Shown: positions 26,718 through 35,573 of the stretch, one piece after another
Numbering within the stretch: position 1 is the first letter of the stretch
How the letters are laid out: each line of letters begins with the position of its first letter
Origin: Alphaproteobacteria bacterium
GTDB lineage: Bacteria; Pseudomonadota; Alphaproteobacteria; JAEULC01
NCBI GenBank assembly: GCA_023150455.1
Contig: JAKLKW010000002.1
Location: 1-64,000 of the forward strand
Reading direction: 5' to 3'
DNA: 64,000 nucleotides
The notes under the pieces: model-generated
What the model was told of the DNA's origin: nothing
What the model saw: the letters and a program-made list of their open reading frames with translations, nothing else
Database searches by the model: none
Position numbers and translations under genes: made by a program

Positions 26718-27188
26718 TTACGGCATGGCGTAGTCGTAGCGGATGAAGCCGTTGAAGCGCCCGACCTTGTCGTAGAGCGCGCGGGCCCGCGCGTTGTCTT
26801 GCTTGGTCTGCCAGTAGAGCTTGATCGCGCCGCGCTCCTTCGCCGCAGCCGCCACGTGCCCGATCAGGGCGCGCGCCACGCCGCGGCCGCGTACCGATTC
26901 GTCGACGAACAGGTCCTGGAGATAGCAGACGTCCTCGGTCCAGGCGGCCGCATGAATCAGGTAATGCGCGATGCCGACCAGCTTGCCGTCGAGATCAGCG
27001 CCCAGGGCGTGCACGTCCTCGTTCCGGATCAGCCGCCGCCAGGTCGCGTCGTAGGCCCGATCGGGCAGCACGGTCTCGTAGAACGCCTTGTAGCCGCGCG
27101 CGAGGACCTCCCAGCGCGCACGGTCGGCGGCAGCGAGCGGGCGGATGACGGCCGCGCCGTGCCGGCCGGCCGCCGTGGCGCTATCCAA
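26718..27188 (-). CDS. GNAT-family N-acetyltransferase
   Basis: 156 residues. The CoA site is VDESVRGRGVARALIGHVAAAA, followed by IKLYWQTKQDNARARALYDKVG. The only start giving the complete fold is TTG at 27188, inside the last codons of the upstream flavin-binding gene, so translation is probably coupled to it. Substrate unknown. Confidence 0.85.
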   Translation of the reverse strand: MDSATAAGRHGAAVIRPLAAADRARWEVLARGYKAFYETVLPDRAYDATWRRLIRNEDVHALGADLDGKLVGIAHYLIHAAAWTEDVCYLQDLFVDESVRGRGVARALIGHVAAAAKERGAIKLYWQTKQDNARARALYDKVGRFNGFIRYDYAMP

Positions 27189-27837
27189 TCGAGAACCCGG
27201 TCACGTGCGCCGGCGGCTTCAGGCCCGGCTTGTTGCGCGGGTCGTCGATCGGCTGGCCGACGGTCAGGCGGATCGGAAGCACGCCGGCCCAGATGGGAAG
27301 CGCGTAGTCCTCATCGTCGTCCTTGGGCGGGCCCGCGCGCAGCTTGGCCGAGGCTTCCGTGATCGGCATCGTCAGCACCGTGGTCGCCTTCAGCTCCTGC
27401 CGGTTGGCCGGGCGCAGCATGTCCCAGCGGCCGGCGAACAGCCCGTCGACGAAGTTCCTGAGGCGCAGCTCCTTCTCGGCCGGATCGGCGACCTTGGCGG
27501 CGCGGCCCATCAGCATGACGGAGCGGTAGTTGACGGAGTGATGGAAGGCCGAGCGCGCCAGCACCAGCCCGTCCATCAGCGTGACGGCCATGCAGACCGG
27601 CGCGTCCTCCGCCGCCTCGAGCATGCGGCTGGCGGCCGAGCCGTGCCAGTAGACGTGGTCGCCCTCGCGCCACTGCAGCGTCGGAGTCACGATGGGCGCG
27701 CCGTCCAGCACATAGGCGACGTGCGCGAGCGGCATGGCGTCGAGCACGGCGTCGATCGCGGCGCGGTCGTAGCACCCGCGCTCGGGCAGTCGCTTGACGC
27801 GCGTGCGCTCGGACGGGACGGCGCTGGCTCTGGACAT
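27181..27837 (-). CDS. Pyridoxamine 5'-phosphate oxidase-related flavin-binding protein
   Basis: 218 residues with the split-barrel FMN-binding fold: LPERGCYDRAAIDAVLDAMPLAHVAYV, YWHGSAASRMLEAAEDAPVCMAVTLMDGLVLARSAFHHSVNYRSVML blocks. Divergently transcribed from a MocR regulator, a partnership seen repeatedly for PdxR/MocR systems, so a link to vitamin B6 or a related cofactor is likely. Lacks features needed to call it PdxH itself. Confidence 0.85.
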   Translation of the reverse strand: MSRASAVPSERTRVKRLPERGCYDRAAIDAVLDAMPLAHVAYVLDGAPIVTPTLQWREGDHVYWHGSAASRMLEAAEDAPVCMAVTLMDGLVLARSAFHHSVNYRSVMLMGRAAKVADPAEKELRLRNFVDGLFAGRWDMLRPANRQELKATTVLTMPITEASAKLRAGPPKDDDEDYALPIWAGVLPIRLTVGQPIDDPRNKPGLKPPAHVTGFSIG

Positions 27838-27881
27838 CGGCCTCTCCTGCGGCAAGGGCGCGTCCTGGATAGGCCGCGATT

Positions 27882-27925
27882 GGTCCATGGCAAAGAGCCA
27901 ATTTCTGATATACTGCATGGTCCAT
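27882..27925. promoter_or_regulatory. Direct-repeat operator between MocR and flavin-binding gene
   Basis: Two copies of GGTCCAT, at 27882-27888 and 27919-27925, start-to-start distance 37 bases, flank a minus-10-like TATACT (27909-27914) for the MocR gene. MocR/PdxR proteins typically bind direct repeats in such divergent gaps. Confidence 0.55.
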
Positions 27926-27939
27926 TTCCCGGAGACGCC

Positions 27940-29391
27940 ATGCCCCGGCCGACCGCCGATGCCCCGATCCTGTCGCTCGCCGTCGATGCGCGGGCGCGGG
28001 AGCCGGCCTATCTGCAGCTCTACGGGCAGCTGCGCGGGCTGATCCTGAGCGGCCGGCTCGGCGCGCGCGACCGGCTGCCGGCGACGCGGGCGCTGGCGGG
28101 CGAGCTCGGCCTTTCGCGCGGCACGGTGGTCAGCGCGTTCGAGCTGCTGCAGAGCGAGGGCTACATCGAGTCGCGCGTCGGCGCCGGCGCCCAGGTCGCG
28201 GCGCTGACGCCGGAGCACCTGCTGCAAGTCAACGCGCGCGCATCGCCGCCGCCGCGCGACGCGACGCCCGAGCCGGCGCGCCGGCCGCAGCCGCCGTTCC
28301 ATCCCAATGCCGCGGCGCTCGACCAGTTCCCGCATCGCGACTGGGCGCGCGCCATGTGGACGGCGTGGCGCGACCCGCCGCTCGACCGCATGGGCAATCC
28401 CGATCCGCAAGGGCACCTGCCGCTGCGCCGCGCGATCGCCGAGCATCTCGGCGCCTGGCGCGGCATCGCCTGCGCACCCGAGCAGGTGTTCGTGTTCTCC
28501 GGCATGACCGAGGGCATGGCGCTGGTCGGGCGGGCCCTGCTGTCGCCCGGCGACCTTGTGTGGCTCGAGGACCCGGGCTATCCGCTGCTCCACCGCGTCC
28601 TGGCGGCGCACGGATTCCGGCCGGCGCCGGTGCCGATCGACGCGGAGGGATTCGACCCGCGTCTGGCGCGCGCGACGGCGCCGCGCGCGCGCATGGCGGT
28701 GATCACGCCGTCGCATCAATACCCGCTCGGCCACACCATGCCGCTGCCGCGCCGCCTGGAGCTGCTCGACTGGGCGCGCCAGCAGGAAGGCTGGATCGTC
28801 GAGGACGACTATGCCAGCGAATACCGCTACGCCGGCCGGCCGCTCTCGGCGCTGATGAGCCTCGACGAGCGCGGCCGCGTGATCTACGCGGGCGCCTTCT
28901 CCAAGGTGCTGTTTCCCGCGCTCAGGCTCGGCTACGTGGTCGCGCCGCCGGCCATCCTGCCGCGGCTGCGCGCGGCGCTGGCGCGGCTCCCGGCACAGGC
29001 CTCGATCATGGCGCAGCCGGCCCTGGCCGAGTTCATGGCATCGGGCCAGTTCGCCGCGCATGTCAGGCGCATGCGCCGGCTCTATGCCGGACGCCAGAAG
29101 AAACTGCTGGAACTGCTGGCGCGCGAGCTCGACGGCACGCTGATCGCCGCGCCGGCCGAGGCCGGCATGCATCTCGTCGCGCGCCTGTCGCCCGGTCTGC
29201 GCATCAGGGATTGCGACCTGTCGGCGCGGGTCGCCGCGGCCGGGCTGGTGGCGCCCGCCCTGTCGTCCTACAGCCAGCTGAAGCGGCCGCCGCAGGGCCT
29301 GCTGCTCGGCTATGCGGGATTCGCCGAGGCCGCCTTGAGGGACGCCGTCCGGAGATTGGCCACAATCGTCGCGCAGTGTCGGCGCCGATGA
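27940..29391 (+). CDS. MocR-family regulator (GntR HTH fused to aminotransferase domain)
   Basis: 483 residues. N-terminal GntR winged helix (EPAYLQLYGQLRGLILSGRL, LPATRALAGELGLSRGTVVSAFELLQSEGYIESRVGAG), an Ala/Pro linker (about 95-115), then a fold-type I aminotransferase-like domain with NPDPQGHLPLRRAIAEHLG, TPSHQYPLGHTMPLPRR and the PLP lysine in YAGAFSKVLFPALRLGYV. Senses a PLP-related ligand and controls itself and the divergent gene by family precedent. Confidence 0.93.
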   Translation: MPRPTADAPILSLAVDARAREPAYLQLYGQLRGLILSGRLGARDRLPATRALAGELGLSRGTVVSAFELLQSEGYIESRVGAGAQVAALTPEHLLQVNARASPPPRDATPEPARRPQPPFHPNAAALDQFPHRDWARAMWTAWRDPPLDRMGNPDPQGHLPLRRAIAEHLGAWRGIACAPEQVFVFSGMTEGMALVGRALLSPGDLVWLEDPGYPLLHRVLAAHGFRPAPVPIDAEGFDPRLARATAPRARMAVITPSHQYPLGHTMPLPRRLELLDWARQQEGWIVEDDYASEYRYAGRPLSALMSLDERGRVIYAGAFSKVLFPALRLGYVVAPPAILPRLRAALARLPAQASIMAQPALAEFMASGQFAAHVRRMRRLYAGRQKKLLELLARELDGTLIAAPAEAGMHLVARLSPGLRIRDCDLSARVAAAGLVAPALSSYSQLKRPPQGLLLGYAGFAEAALRDAVRRLATIVAQCRRR

Positions 29392-29521
29392 TTGTCACCG
29401 TCACATTGCGGGTCATGGACAGGCCGGGCGCCGATCAATATGTTCTGCGCCTCCGCGGCCCCAAGGGCTTCACTGGCCACTGGCCCGCGCCGCCTTCTCA
29501 TTCCCGAAAGGACCGCCCGCG

Positions 29522-30709
29522 ATGACCGTGCGCGCCGGCCGCGAATTCCTGTCCATCCCCGGACCGACCACGATCCCCGACGCCGTGCTGCAGGCGATGC
29601 ACCAGCCGGCGGTCGACATCTATGGCGGCGGGCTGCCGCAGATGACCGACTCGATCCTGGCGGACCTGAGCAGGCTGTTCCGCACCAAGGGCCGCAGCTA
29701 CATCTACATCGCCAACGGCCACGGCGCGTGGGAGGCCGCGCTCACCAACGTGCTGTCGCGCGGCGAGAAGATCCTGGTGCTGGAGAGCGGCCGCTTCGCC
29801 CTGGGCTGGGGCGAGGCGGCGGACCGGCTGGGCATCAAGGTCGAGATCCTCAAGGGCGACTGGCGCCGCGCCGTCAGGCCCGCCGAGATCGAGGAGCGCC
29901 TGAAGAAGGACAAGGCGGGCGAGATCAGGGCGATCCTGGTGGCGCAGGTCGACACCGCCTCGGGCGTGGTCAACGACATCCCGGCGATATCGCGCGCGGT
30001 CAAGGCGGCCGGGCATCCGGCCCTGCTGATGGTCGACACGGTCGCGTCGTTGAGCTGCATGAAGTTCGAGATGGACGAATGGGGCATCGACGTCGCGGTC
30101 TCGGCCGGACAGAAGGGCCTGATGACCTCGCCGGGCCTGGGCTTCGTCGCCGCGGGCGCGCGGGCGCGCGCCATCCATCCCAAGGCCGACCTGCGCACGC
30201 CCTACTGGGACTGGACCGCGCGCGAGGGCGAGGAGCACTACATGAAATACGCCGGCACGCCGCCGGAGCACCTGCTGTTCGGCTTGCGCAAGGCGCTCGA
30301 CATGATCTGGGCCGAGGGGCTCGAGAACATCTTCCTGCGCCACCGCCTGCTGGCCGAGGCGGTGCGCCGCGCCGTCTCGGTGTGGTCCGAGGGCCAGGCG
30401 CTCAACTTCAACATCGCCGAGCCGGGCGAGCGCTCCGACACGGTGACGACCATCCTGATGAACGGCGGGCGCGATCCCGAGCAGCTGCGCAAGTACTGCA
30501 ACGACAAGTGCGGCGTGGTGATCGGCATCGGCATCGGCGCGCTCACGGGCAAGGCGCTGCGCATCGCGCACATGGGCCACGTCAACGCGCCGATGGTGCT
30601 GGGCACGCTCGGCGCCGTCGAGGTCGGCCTGAACGCCCTCGGCATCCCGCACGGCAAGGGCGGCGTGCAGGCCGCGATCGACTGGCTGGGCGAACAGGTG
30701 AAGCCGTAG
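29522..30709 (+). CDS. Class V aminotransferase (serine/alanine-glyoxylate type)
   Basis: 395 residues. Opens with FLSIPGPTTIPDAVLQAM, the family signature; PLP lysine in AVSAGQKGLMTSPGLGFVA; MVDTVASLSCMKFEMDEWGIDV supplies the PLP-pyridine Asp. Close to serine-glyoxylate aminotransferases, which also accept alanine, and could serve one-carbon or glyoxylate metabolism. The exact amino donor is not determinable. Confidence 0.9.
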   Translation: MTVRAGREFLSIPGPTTIPDAVLQAMHQPAVDIYGGGLPQMTDSILADLSRLFRTKGRSYIYIANGHGAWEAALTNVLSRGEKILVLESGRFALGWGEAADRLGIKVEILKGDWRRAVRPAEIEERLKKDKAGEIRAILVAQVDTASGVVNDIPAISRAVKAAGHPALLMVDTVASLSCMKFEMDEWGIDVAVSAGQKGLMTSPGLGFVAAGARARAIHPKADLRTPYWDWTAREGEEHYMKYAGTPPEHLLFGLRKALDMIWAEGLENIFLRHRLLAEAVRRAVSVWSEGQALNFNIAEPGERSDTVTTILMNGGRDPEQLRKYCNDKCGVVIGIGIGALTGKALRIAHMGHVNAPMVLGTLGAVEVGLNALGIPHGKGGVQAAIDWLGEQVKP

Positions 30710-30731
30710 GGGCGGAGTCGCTTCCATCTTC

Positions 30732-30761
30732 GTCCCCCCTCCCCTTGCGGGACGGGGGGAC
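30732..30761. terminator. Hairpin between convergent aminotransferase and GT41 gene
   Basis: GTCCCCCC and GGGGGGAC arms with TCCC/GGGA inner pairing around a CTTGC loop, midway in the 63-base gap between convergent stops. No strong T-run, so termination is inferred from position. Confidence 0.5.
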
Positions 30762-30772
30762 CGAAATGGAAA

Positions 30773-32869
30773 TTACGCCGGCACCGCGAATCCCTGCGGC
30801 TTGTCGCCGCGCTGGCTGCGTTCCCGCATCGCGACGTAGGCCTGCTCGATGTGGCGGCGGAACAGCGCCGTGTCGAACAGGGGGCAGGTCGCGCGGTTCA
30901 GCGCGAGCTTCGCCTTCAATTCCGCCAGCAGCGCCGGCGTCGTCGCCAGCTTCAGCGCCAGGGCTTCGTATTCCGCGTCGCTCGAGGTGATCAGCTCCGG
31001 CATTCCGGCGGCGCCGAGCAGGCTGGCGGCGACGCGGCCGGCGAAGGTGCCGCCCGTGCAGGTCACGAGCGGCAGGCCGGCCCACAGCGCGTCGCTCGCG
31101 GTCGTGTGCGCGTTGTAGGGCAGCGTGTCGAGGAACAGGCCGGCGAGCCGGTGGCGCGCGAGATGCTCGTCCGGCCGGACGCGCGGCGCGAACACGATGC
31201 GCCCGGCGTCGACGCCGCGCCGCTCGGCCTCGCGCCAGAGGTTGCGCGTCGCGGCCTCGCTGCTCTCGAGCAGCCACAGCACGCTGCCATCGACCTGCCG
31301 CAGCAGGCGCATCCAGGCGTCGAACGTGCCCGGCGCGATCTTGTAGTTCTTGTTGAAGCAGCAGAACACGAAGCCCGTCTCCGGCAGCCCGGCTTCCGCG
31401 CGGGTCGGCGTGCGCTCCGCGATGGCGCGCCTGGAGTCGTTGGCCTGGTAGCTGTGCGGCAGATGCACCACCTGCTCGGCAAAGGCGCCGCGTTCCGCCG
31501 CCGGGATCACCGCGGCGTCGGCGACGATGTAGTCCATGTACGGCGCGCCCATCGTGCCGGGATAGCCCAGGTAGTTGACCTGCACCGGCGCCGGCCGGTG
31601 CGCGAAGATGGCGGTGCGGTTGCCGTGGGTGAAGCCGGACAGGTCGACCGCGATGTCGATCTCGAGCGCGCGCACCTGCTCGGCGACCGCGCGGTCGCCC
31701 ATGCGCGAAGCGTCGACATGGCGGTCGAACGCGGCGCGGATGCGCCGCCCCATCGCGCTGTCGTCCTCGGGATTGAGCGAGATTCCCGTGACCTCGAAGC
31801 GCGCGCGGTCGTGCTGCTCGAACAGGCCGACGATCAGGATCGGCACGGGATGGTCGCGGAAGTCGGCCGACACATAGGCGAGCCGTATGCGGTCATGCGC
31901 GTAGCGCTGCCCCGTCCACAACGGATCGGGCGCCGGCGGATAGCGGTCGGCGGCGAAGGCGCGCGCGCAGGCGAGCTGGTCCATCGGCGAGGACGGCATG
32001 GAGAGCAGCGAGAACGGCAGCACGGCGCGCCTGCCCTGCCCGACCGCCGCCTCGATCCGCCGCGCGCTGCCGGCATAGTCGGTCCAGTCGCAGCATTGCA
32101 GCCGGGCGTGGAAGTCGCGCCCGAGCGCGTAGTCGAACTCGGGCGCGACGGATGCCAGGCGCGCGAAGCACTGCGCGGCGTCCTCGTGGCGCCTGAGGAC
32201 CGTGAGGACGTTGCCGCGGCTGTTCAGCGCGAGCGCATGATCGGCCTTGAGCGCGACGACCCGGTCGTAGCACGAGAGCGCCTCGTCGAGACGGCCGCTC
32301 TCCTCGAGCAGGATGCCGCGGTTGTAGGTCGCCTCGACATAGTCGGGCCTGAGCGCCAGCGCCCGGTCGTAGCTGGCGAGCGCCTCTTCCGGGCGCGCGA
32401 GCGCCTTCAGCACGTTGCCGCGGTTGTTGAGCGCCTCGGGCAGGCCGGGCCGTATCGCCAGCGCGCGATCGTAGCTCTCGAGCGCCGCGTCGAAGCGATC
32501 GAGGGCCAGCAGCGCATTGCCGCGATGATAGAGCGCCTCGGGATAGTCGGGCTTGAGCGCGATCGCCTTGTCGTAGCAGGCGAGCGCTTCGGCGTACCGC
32601 CCGAGCTCGAGGAGCGCGTTGCCGCGGTTGTACTGCGCCGGCGCCACGTCGGGCCGGACGCCGAGCGCCCGGCCGATCAGCCGCTCGGCCTCCGCGTGGC
32701 GGCCGGTCTGCGAGGCGATCACGCCGAGCAGGTGCAATGCGTCGAAATGGCCGGGCGCGGCGTCGAGGATCGCCTTGTAGAGCGTCTCGGCCTCGGCGAG
32801 CCTGCCCGCCTGATGCAGGCCGATGGCGCGCTTCAGCGCCTCCCCGACGGTCGCCGCCGCGTCCGCCAT
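30773..32869 (-). CDS. TPR protein with GT41 (OGT/SPINDLY-type) glycosyltransferase domain
   Basis: 698 residues from the ATG at 32869. Residues 1-250 carry about seven 34-residue TPR units of the PDYPEALYHRGNALLALDRF kind. The C-terminal 400 residues match the O-GlcNAc transferase catalytic fold: RLAYVSADFRDHPVPILIVGLFEQHD, DIAVDLSGFTHGNRTAIFAHRPAPVQVNYLGYPGTMG split over its two Rossmann lobes, FCCFNKNYKIAP and LFLDTLPYNAHTTASDALWAGLPLVT. No signal peptide, so cytosolic. The acceptor is unknown; bacterial relatives modify proteins or act in adhesin or polysaccharide glycosylation. Confidence 0.92.
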   Translation of the reverse strand: MADAAATVGEALKRAIGLHQAGRLAEAETLYKAILDAAPGHFDALHLLGVIASQTGRHAEAERLIGRALGVRPDVAPAQYNRGNALLELGRYAEALACYDKAIALKPDYPEALYHRGNALLALDRFDAALESYDRALAIRPGLPEALNNRGNVLKALARPEEALASYDRALALRPDYVEATYNRGILLEESGRLDEALSCYDRVVALKADHALALNSRGNVLTVLRRHEDAAQCFARLASVAPEFDYALGRDFHARLQCCDWTDYAGSARRIEAAVGQGRRAVLPFSLLSMPSSPMDQLACARAFAADRYPPAPDPLWTGQRYAHDRIRLAYVSADFRDHPVPILIVGLFEQHDRARFEVTGISLNPEDDSAMGRRIRAAFDRHVDASRMGDRAVAEQVRALEIDIAVDLSGFTHGNRTAIFAHRPAPVQVNYLGYPGTMGAPYMDYIVADAAVIPAAERGAFAEQVVHLPHSYQANDSRRAIAERTPTRAEAGLPETGFVFCCFNKNYKIAPGTFDAWMRLLRQVDGSVLWLLESSEAATRNLWREAERRGVDAGRIVFAPRVRPDEHLARHRLAGLFLDTLPYNAHTTASDALWAGLPLVTCTGGTFAGRVAASLLGAAGMPELITSSDAEYEALALKLATTPALLAELKAKLALNRATCPLFDTALFRRHIEQAYVAMRERSQRGDKPQGFAVPA

Positions 32870-32885
32870 CGCCGTGGCGTGCCCG

Positions 32886-34010
32886 TCAGGTCTTCTTGCG
32901 CAGCAGGAACTCGCGGCCGACCTTGACGCGCGGCGTGTGGTCGTACTCGACGATGTCGGCCGTGGCATAGGTCTCGGACCATTTCTCCGGCAGGTAGGAA
33001 CCGGTGCCGATGATGTCGACCGGCGCGCGGGCGATCGCCATGACCCGGCACTTGGCCGGGTTGAACCCGGACGAGGCCACCAGCTTCACCTTGTCGAAGC
33101 CGGCGGCATCGAGCGCCTCGCGCAGGTGCCAGATCGCCGCCGCCGACACGCCTGTGCCGACCAGGTAGCGCAGGTCCTGCTCCGAGCGGTAGCCGCGGAT
33201 CGCCTCGGGCACGTTGCGCTCGAGCACGGCATAGGAGCCCGGCGGGTCGAGGCCTTCGACGAAACGCCCGCCCGGCGTGTCGAGCCTGACGCCGAGCCGC
33301 CCGTCGGCGGCGAGCTCGGGGAAGCGCCGGCAGACATCGAGCGCGTCGCTGAGCTCGCGCCCGAAATAGTCGACCAGCACGTAGAGCGGCTGGTCGGGGA
33401 AGACCTCGTGGAACATCTCGGCCGCGCGCACGGTCGAGCCGGCATAGCCGATCAGCGCGTGCGGCATCGTGCCGTAGCCGGACTCGCGGCCGAAGAAATG
33501 CGCCGTCGCGTCGGTCGCGTTGCCCATGAAGCCCGCAGCGCCCACCTTCACCTGCGCCCGCTTCGAGCCAACCGAGGCGGCATAGGCCATGAGCGCGGCC
33601 ATGTCCGATCCGGCGCAGTGCCGCGCGTCCATCGCGAGGAACTGCGCCTTGGGCAGGTCGACGCACATGGTGAAGGCGTTCCAGGCCGCGACGCAGGCCG
33701 GGCCCAGGAGCTGCAGGTAGATCGTCTCGAGATCCGAGAGATGATAGAGCGAGCCCGCGATGTACATGATCGGCTCGCCGGCGCCGACCCACTTGCCCTC
33801 GGGGAAGTTGAGCTCGATGTCGAAGCGGGTCTGCCGCTGCTCGGCCACCTGGCGCAGCCACTCGACCGCGAGCCGCGGCGCCGAGATCACCGGCCGGCGC
33901 ATGAACACGGCGTAGGTCGCGCGCACGTCGCCGAAGCGGCCGACGATGTCCCTGGTGCGCAGGAAATACTTGTCGGTCAGCGCGGGAATGTCGTCGATGC
34001 CCGGCCGCAT
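32886..34010 (-). CDS. Nicotinate phosphoribosyltransferase-like protein
   Basis: 374 residues from the ATG at 34010 (GGGGGACAC upstream). Type II phosphoribosyltransferase barrel features: IDDIPALTDKYFLRTRDIV, the RLDTPGGRFVEGLDPPG region, KLVASSGFNPAKC and IIGTGSYLPE (phosphate-binding). Family members start the Preiss-Handler NAD salvage route. It is shorter than classical PncB and may have diverged. The GT41 gene follows 16 bases downstream. Confidence 0.82.
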   Translation of the reverse strand: MRPGIDDIPALTDKYFLRTRDIVGRFGDVRATYAVFMRRPVISAPRLAVEWLRQVAEQRQTRFDIELNFPEGKWVGAGEPIMYIAGSLYHLSDLETIYLQLLGPACVAAWNAFTMCVDLPKAQFLAMDARHCAGSDMAALMAYAASVGSKRAQVKVGAAGFMGNATDATAHFFGRESGYGTMPHALIGYAGSTVRAAEMFHEVFPDQPLYVLVDYFGRELSDALDVCRRFPELAADGRLGVRLDTPGGRFVEGLDPPGSYAVLERNVPEAIRGYRSEQDLRYLVGTGVSAAAIWHLREALDAAGFDKVKLVASSGFNPAKCRVMAIARAPVDIIGTGSYLPEKWSETYATADIVEYDHTPRVKVGREFLLRKKT

Positions 34011-34027
34011 GTGTCCCCCCGGAGACG

Positions 34028-34089
34028 CATCCTTCGGCAAGCTCAGCATGAGGAGAAAGAGGAACCCCGTCCTGAGCCTGTCGAAGGAC
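34028..34089. repeat. Inverted pair of short palindromic elements
   Basis: 34028-34050 (CATCCTTCGGCAAGCTCAGC core) and 34069-34089 (GTCCTGAGCCTGTCGAAGGA core) are reverse-complement relatives separated by about 18 bases rich in AGGAG. Same build as the pairs at 1253-1320 and 61705-61813. Located between the DAHP synthase stop and the phosphoribosyltransferase start. Confidence 0.75.
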
Positions 34090-34101
34090 GAGCCCTCACC
34101 G

Positions 34102-35487
34102 CTACTCCCCCGCCGCCACCGCCAGGCGCCGCTCGGCGCCGCGCGCGCGCTTCAGCTCCCCGGCGATGGTGAAGGCCAGCTCCAGCGCCTGGCTCGCGTT
34201 CAGCCGCGGGTCGCAATGCGTGTGGTAGCGGTCCTTCAGGGTCTCGTCGGTGATCGCCTGGGCGCCGCCGATGCACTCGGTCACGTCCTGGCCGGTCATC
34301 TCGAAATGCACGCCGCCGGCATGCGTGCCTTCCGCGGCATGGACCCCGAAGAATCCGCGCACCTCGGCAAGGATGCGGTTGACGGCGCGGGTCTTGAAGC
34401 CGGTCGGCGAGGTGACCGTGTTGCCGTGCATCGGGTCGCAGGCCCACACGACCGCGCGGCCCTCGCGCTTGACCGCGCGCACCAGCGCCGGCAGGCGCTT
34501 CTCGACCTCGTCGGCGCCCATCCGGCTGATGAGCGTCAGCCGGCCGGGGATCTCGTCCGGGTTCAGCGCGTCGATCAGCCGGATCAGCTCGTCCGGCGTG
34601 GTCGAGGGCCCGACCTTCATGCCGATCGGGTTCTTGACGCCGCGCATGAACTCGACATGCGCGCCGTCGAGCTGGCGCGTGCGGTCGCCGATCCACAGCA
34701 TGTGCGCCGAGCAGTCGTACCAGTCGCCGGTCAGGCTGTCGCGCCGCGTCAGCGCCTCCTCGTACCAGAGCAGCAGCGCCTCGTGCGAGGTGTAGAACGA
34801 GGTCTCGCGGATCTGCGGCGAGGATTCGCCGGTCAGGCCGCAGGCCTCCATGAAGGCGAGCGCTTCGTCGAGCCGGTCCGCCAGCTCGCGGTATCGCTCG
34901 CCCTGGGGGCTGCCGGACACGAAATCCAGGTTCCAGCGATGCACCTTGTGCAGGTCGGCGAAGCCGCCCTGGGCGAAGGCGCGGATCAGGTTCAAGGTCG
35001 CGGCCGACTGGTTGTAGGCGCGGATCAGGCGCTGCGGGTCGGGCCTGCGCGCCTCGGGCGTGAACTCGATGCCGTTGACGATGTCGCCGCGGTAGGACGG
35101 CAGCGTCTGGCCGCCCTGCGTCTCGGTCGGGGCCGAGCGCGGCTTGGCGAACTGGCCGGCGAGCCTTCCGACCTTCACCACCGGGCAGGCGGCGCCGAAG
35201 GTCAGCACCACCGCCATCTGCAGCAGCACCTTGAACGTGTCGCGGATGTTGTTGGCGCGGAACTCGGCGAAGCTCTCGGCGCAGTCGCCGCCCTGCAGCA
35301 GGAAGGCCTTGCCCTCGGCCACGCGGCCGAGCGACTTCATCAGGTCGCGCGCCTCGCCGGCGAACACCAGCGGCGGGAAGATGGCAAGCTGCTGCTCGGC
35401 CTCGGCGAGCGCCTCGGCGTCGGGGTAGTCCGGCACCTGCCGGACCGGCTGCTGCCGCCAGCTATCGGGCGACCACGGTTGCGCCAT
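34102..35487 (-). CDS. aroG: 3-deoxy-7-phosphoheptulonate synthase, class II
   Basis: 461 residues. First step of the shikimate pathway, plant-type (class II) DAHP synthase. Signatures: [84 protein letters not shown] and [20 protein letters not shown], which bring the Mn-binding Cys, His, Glu and Asp. Isolated from other aro genes. Confidence 0.96.
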   Translation of the reverse strand: MAQPWSPDSWRQQPVRQVPDYPDAEALAEAEQQLAIFPPLVFAGEARDLMKSLGRVAEGKAFLLQGGDCAESFAEFRANNIRDTFKVLLQMAVVLTFGAACPVVKVGRLAGQFAKPRSAPTETQGGQTLPSYRGDIVNGIEFTPEARRPDPQRLIRAYNQSAATLNLIRAFAQGGFADLHKVHRWNLDFVSGSPQGERYRELADRLDEALAFMEACGLTGESSPQIRETSFYTSHEALLLWYEEALTRRDSLTGDWYDCSAHMLWIGDRTRQLDGAHVEFMRGVKNPIGMKVGPSTTPDELIRLIDALNPDEIPGRLTLISRMGADEVEKRLPALVRAVKREGRAVVWACDPMHGNTVTSPTGFKTRAVNRILAEVRGFFGVHAAEGTHAGGVHFEMTGQDVTECIGGAQAITDETLKDRYHTHCDPRLNASQALELAFTIAGELKRARGAERRLAVAAGE

Positions 35488-35573
35488 GACACGAACTCCA
35501 GGAGCCCCGCGCTTCCCGGCGGGGCAAGGGACCATGCTAATACGCGGAAATTTGCCGAAATTCCAGCGTGTTG

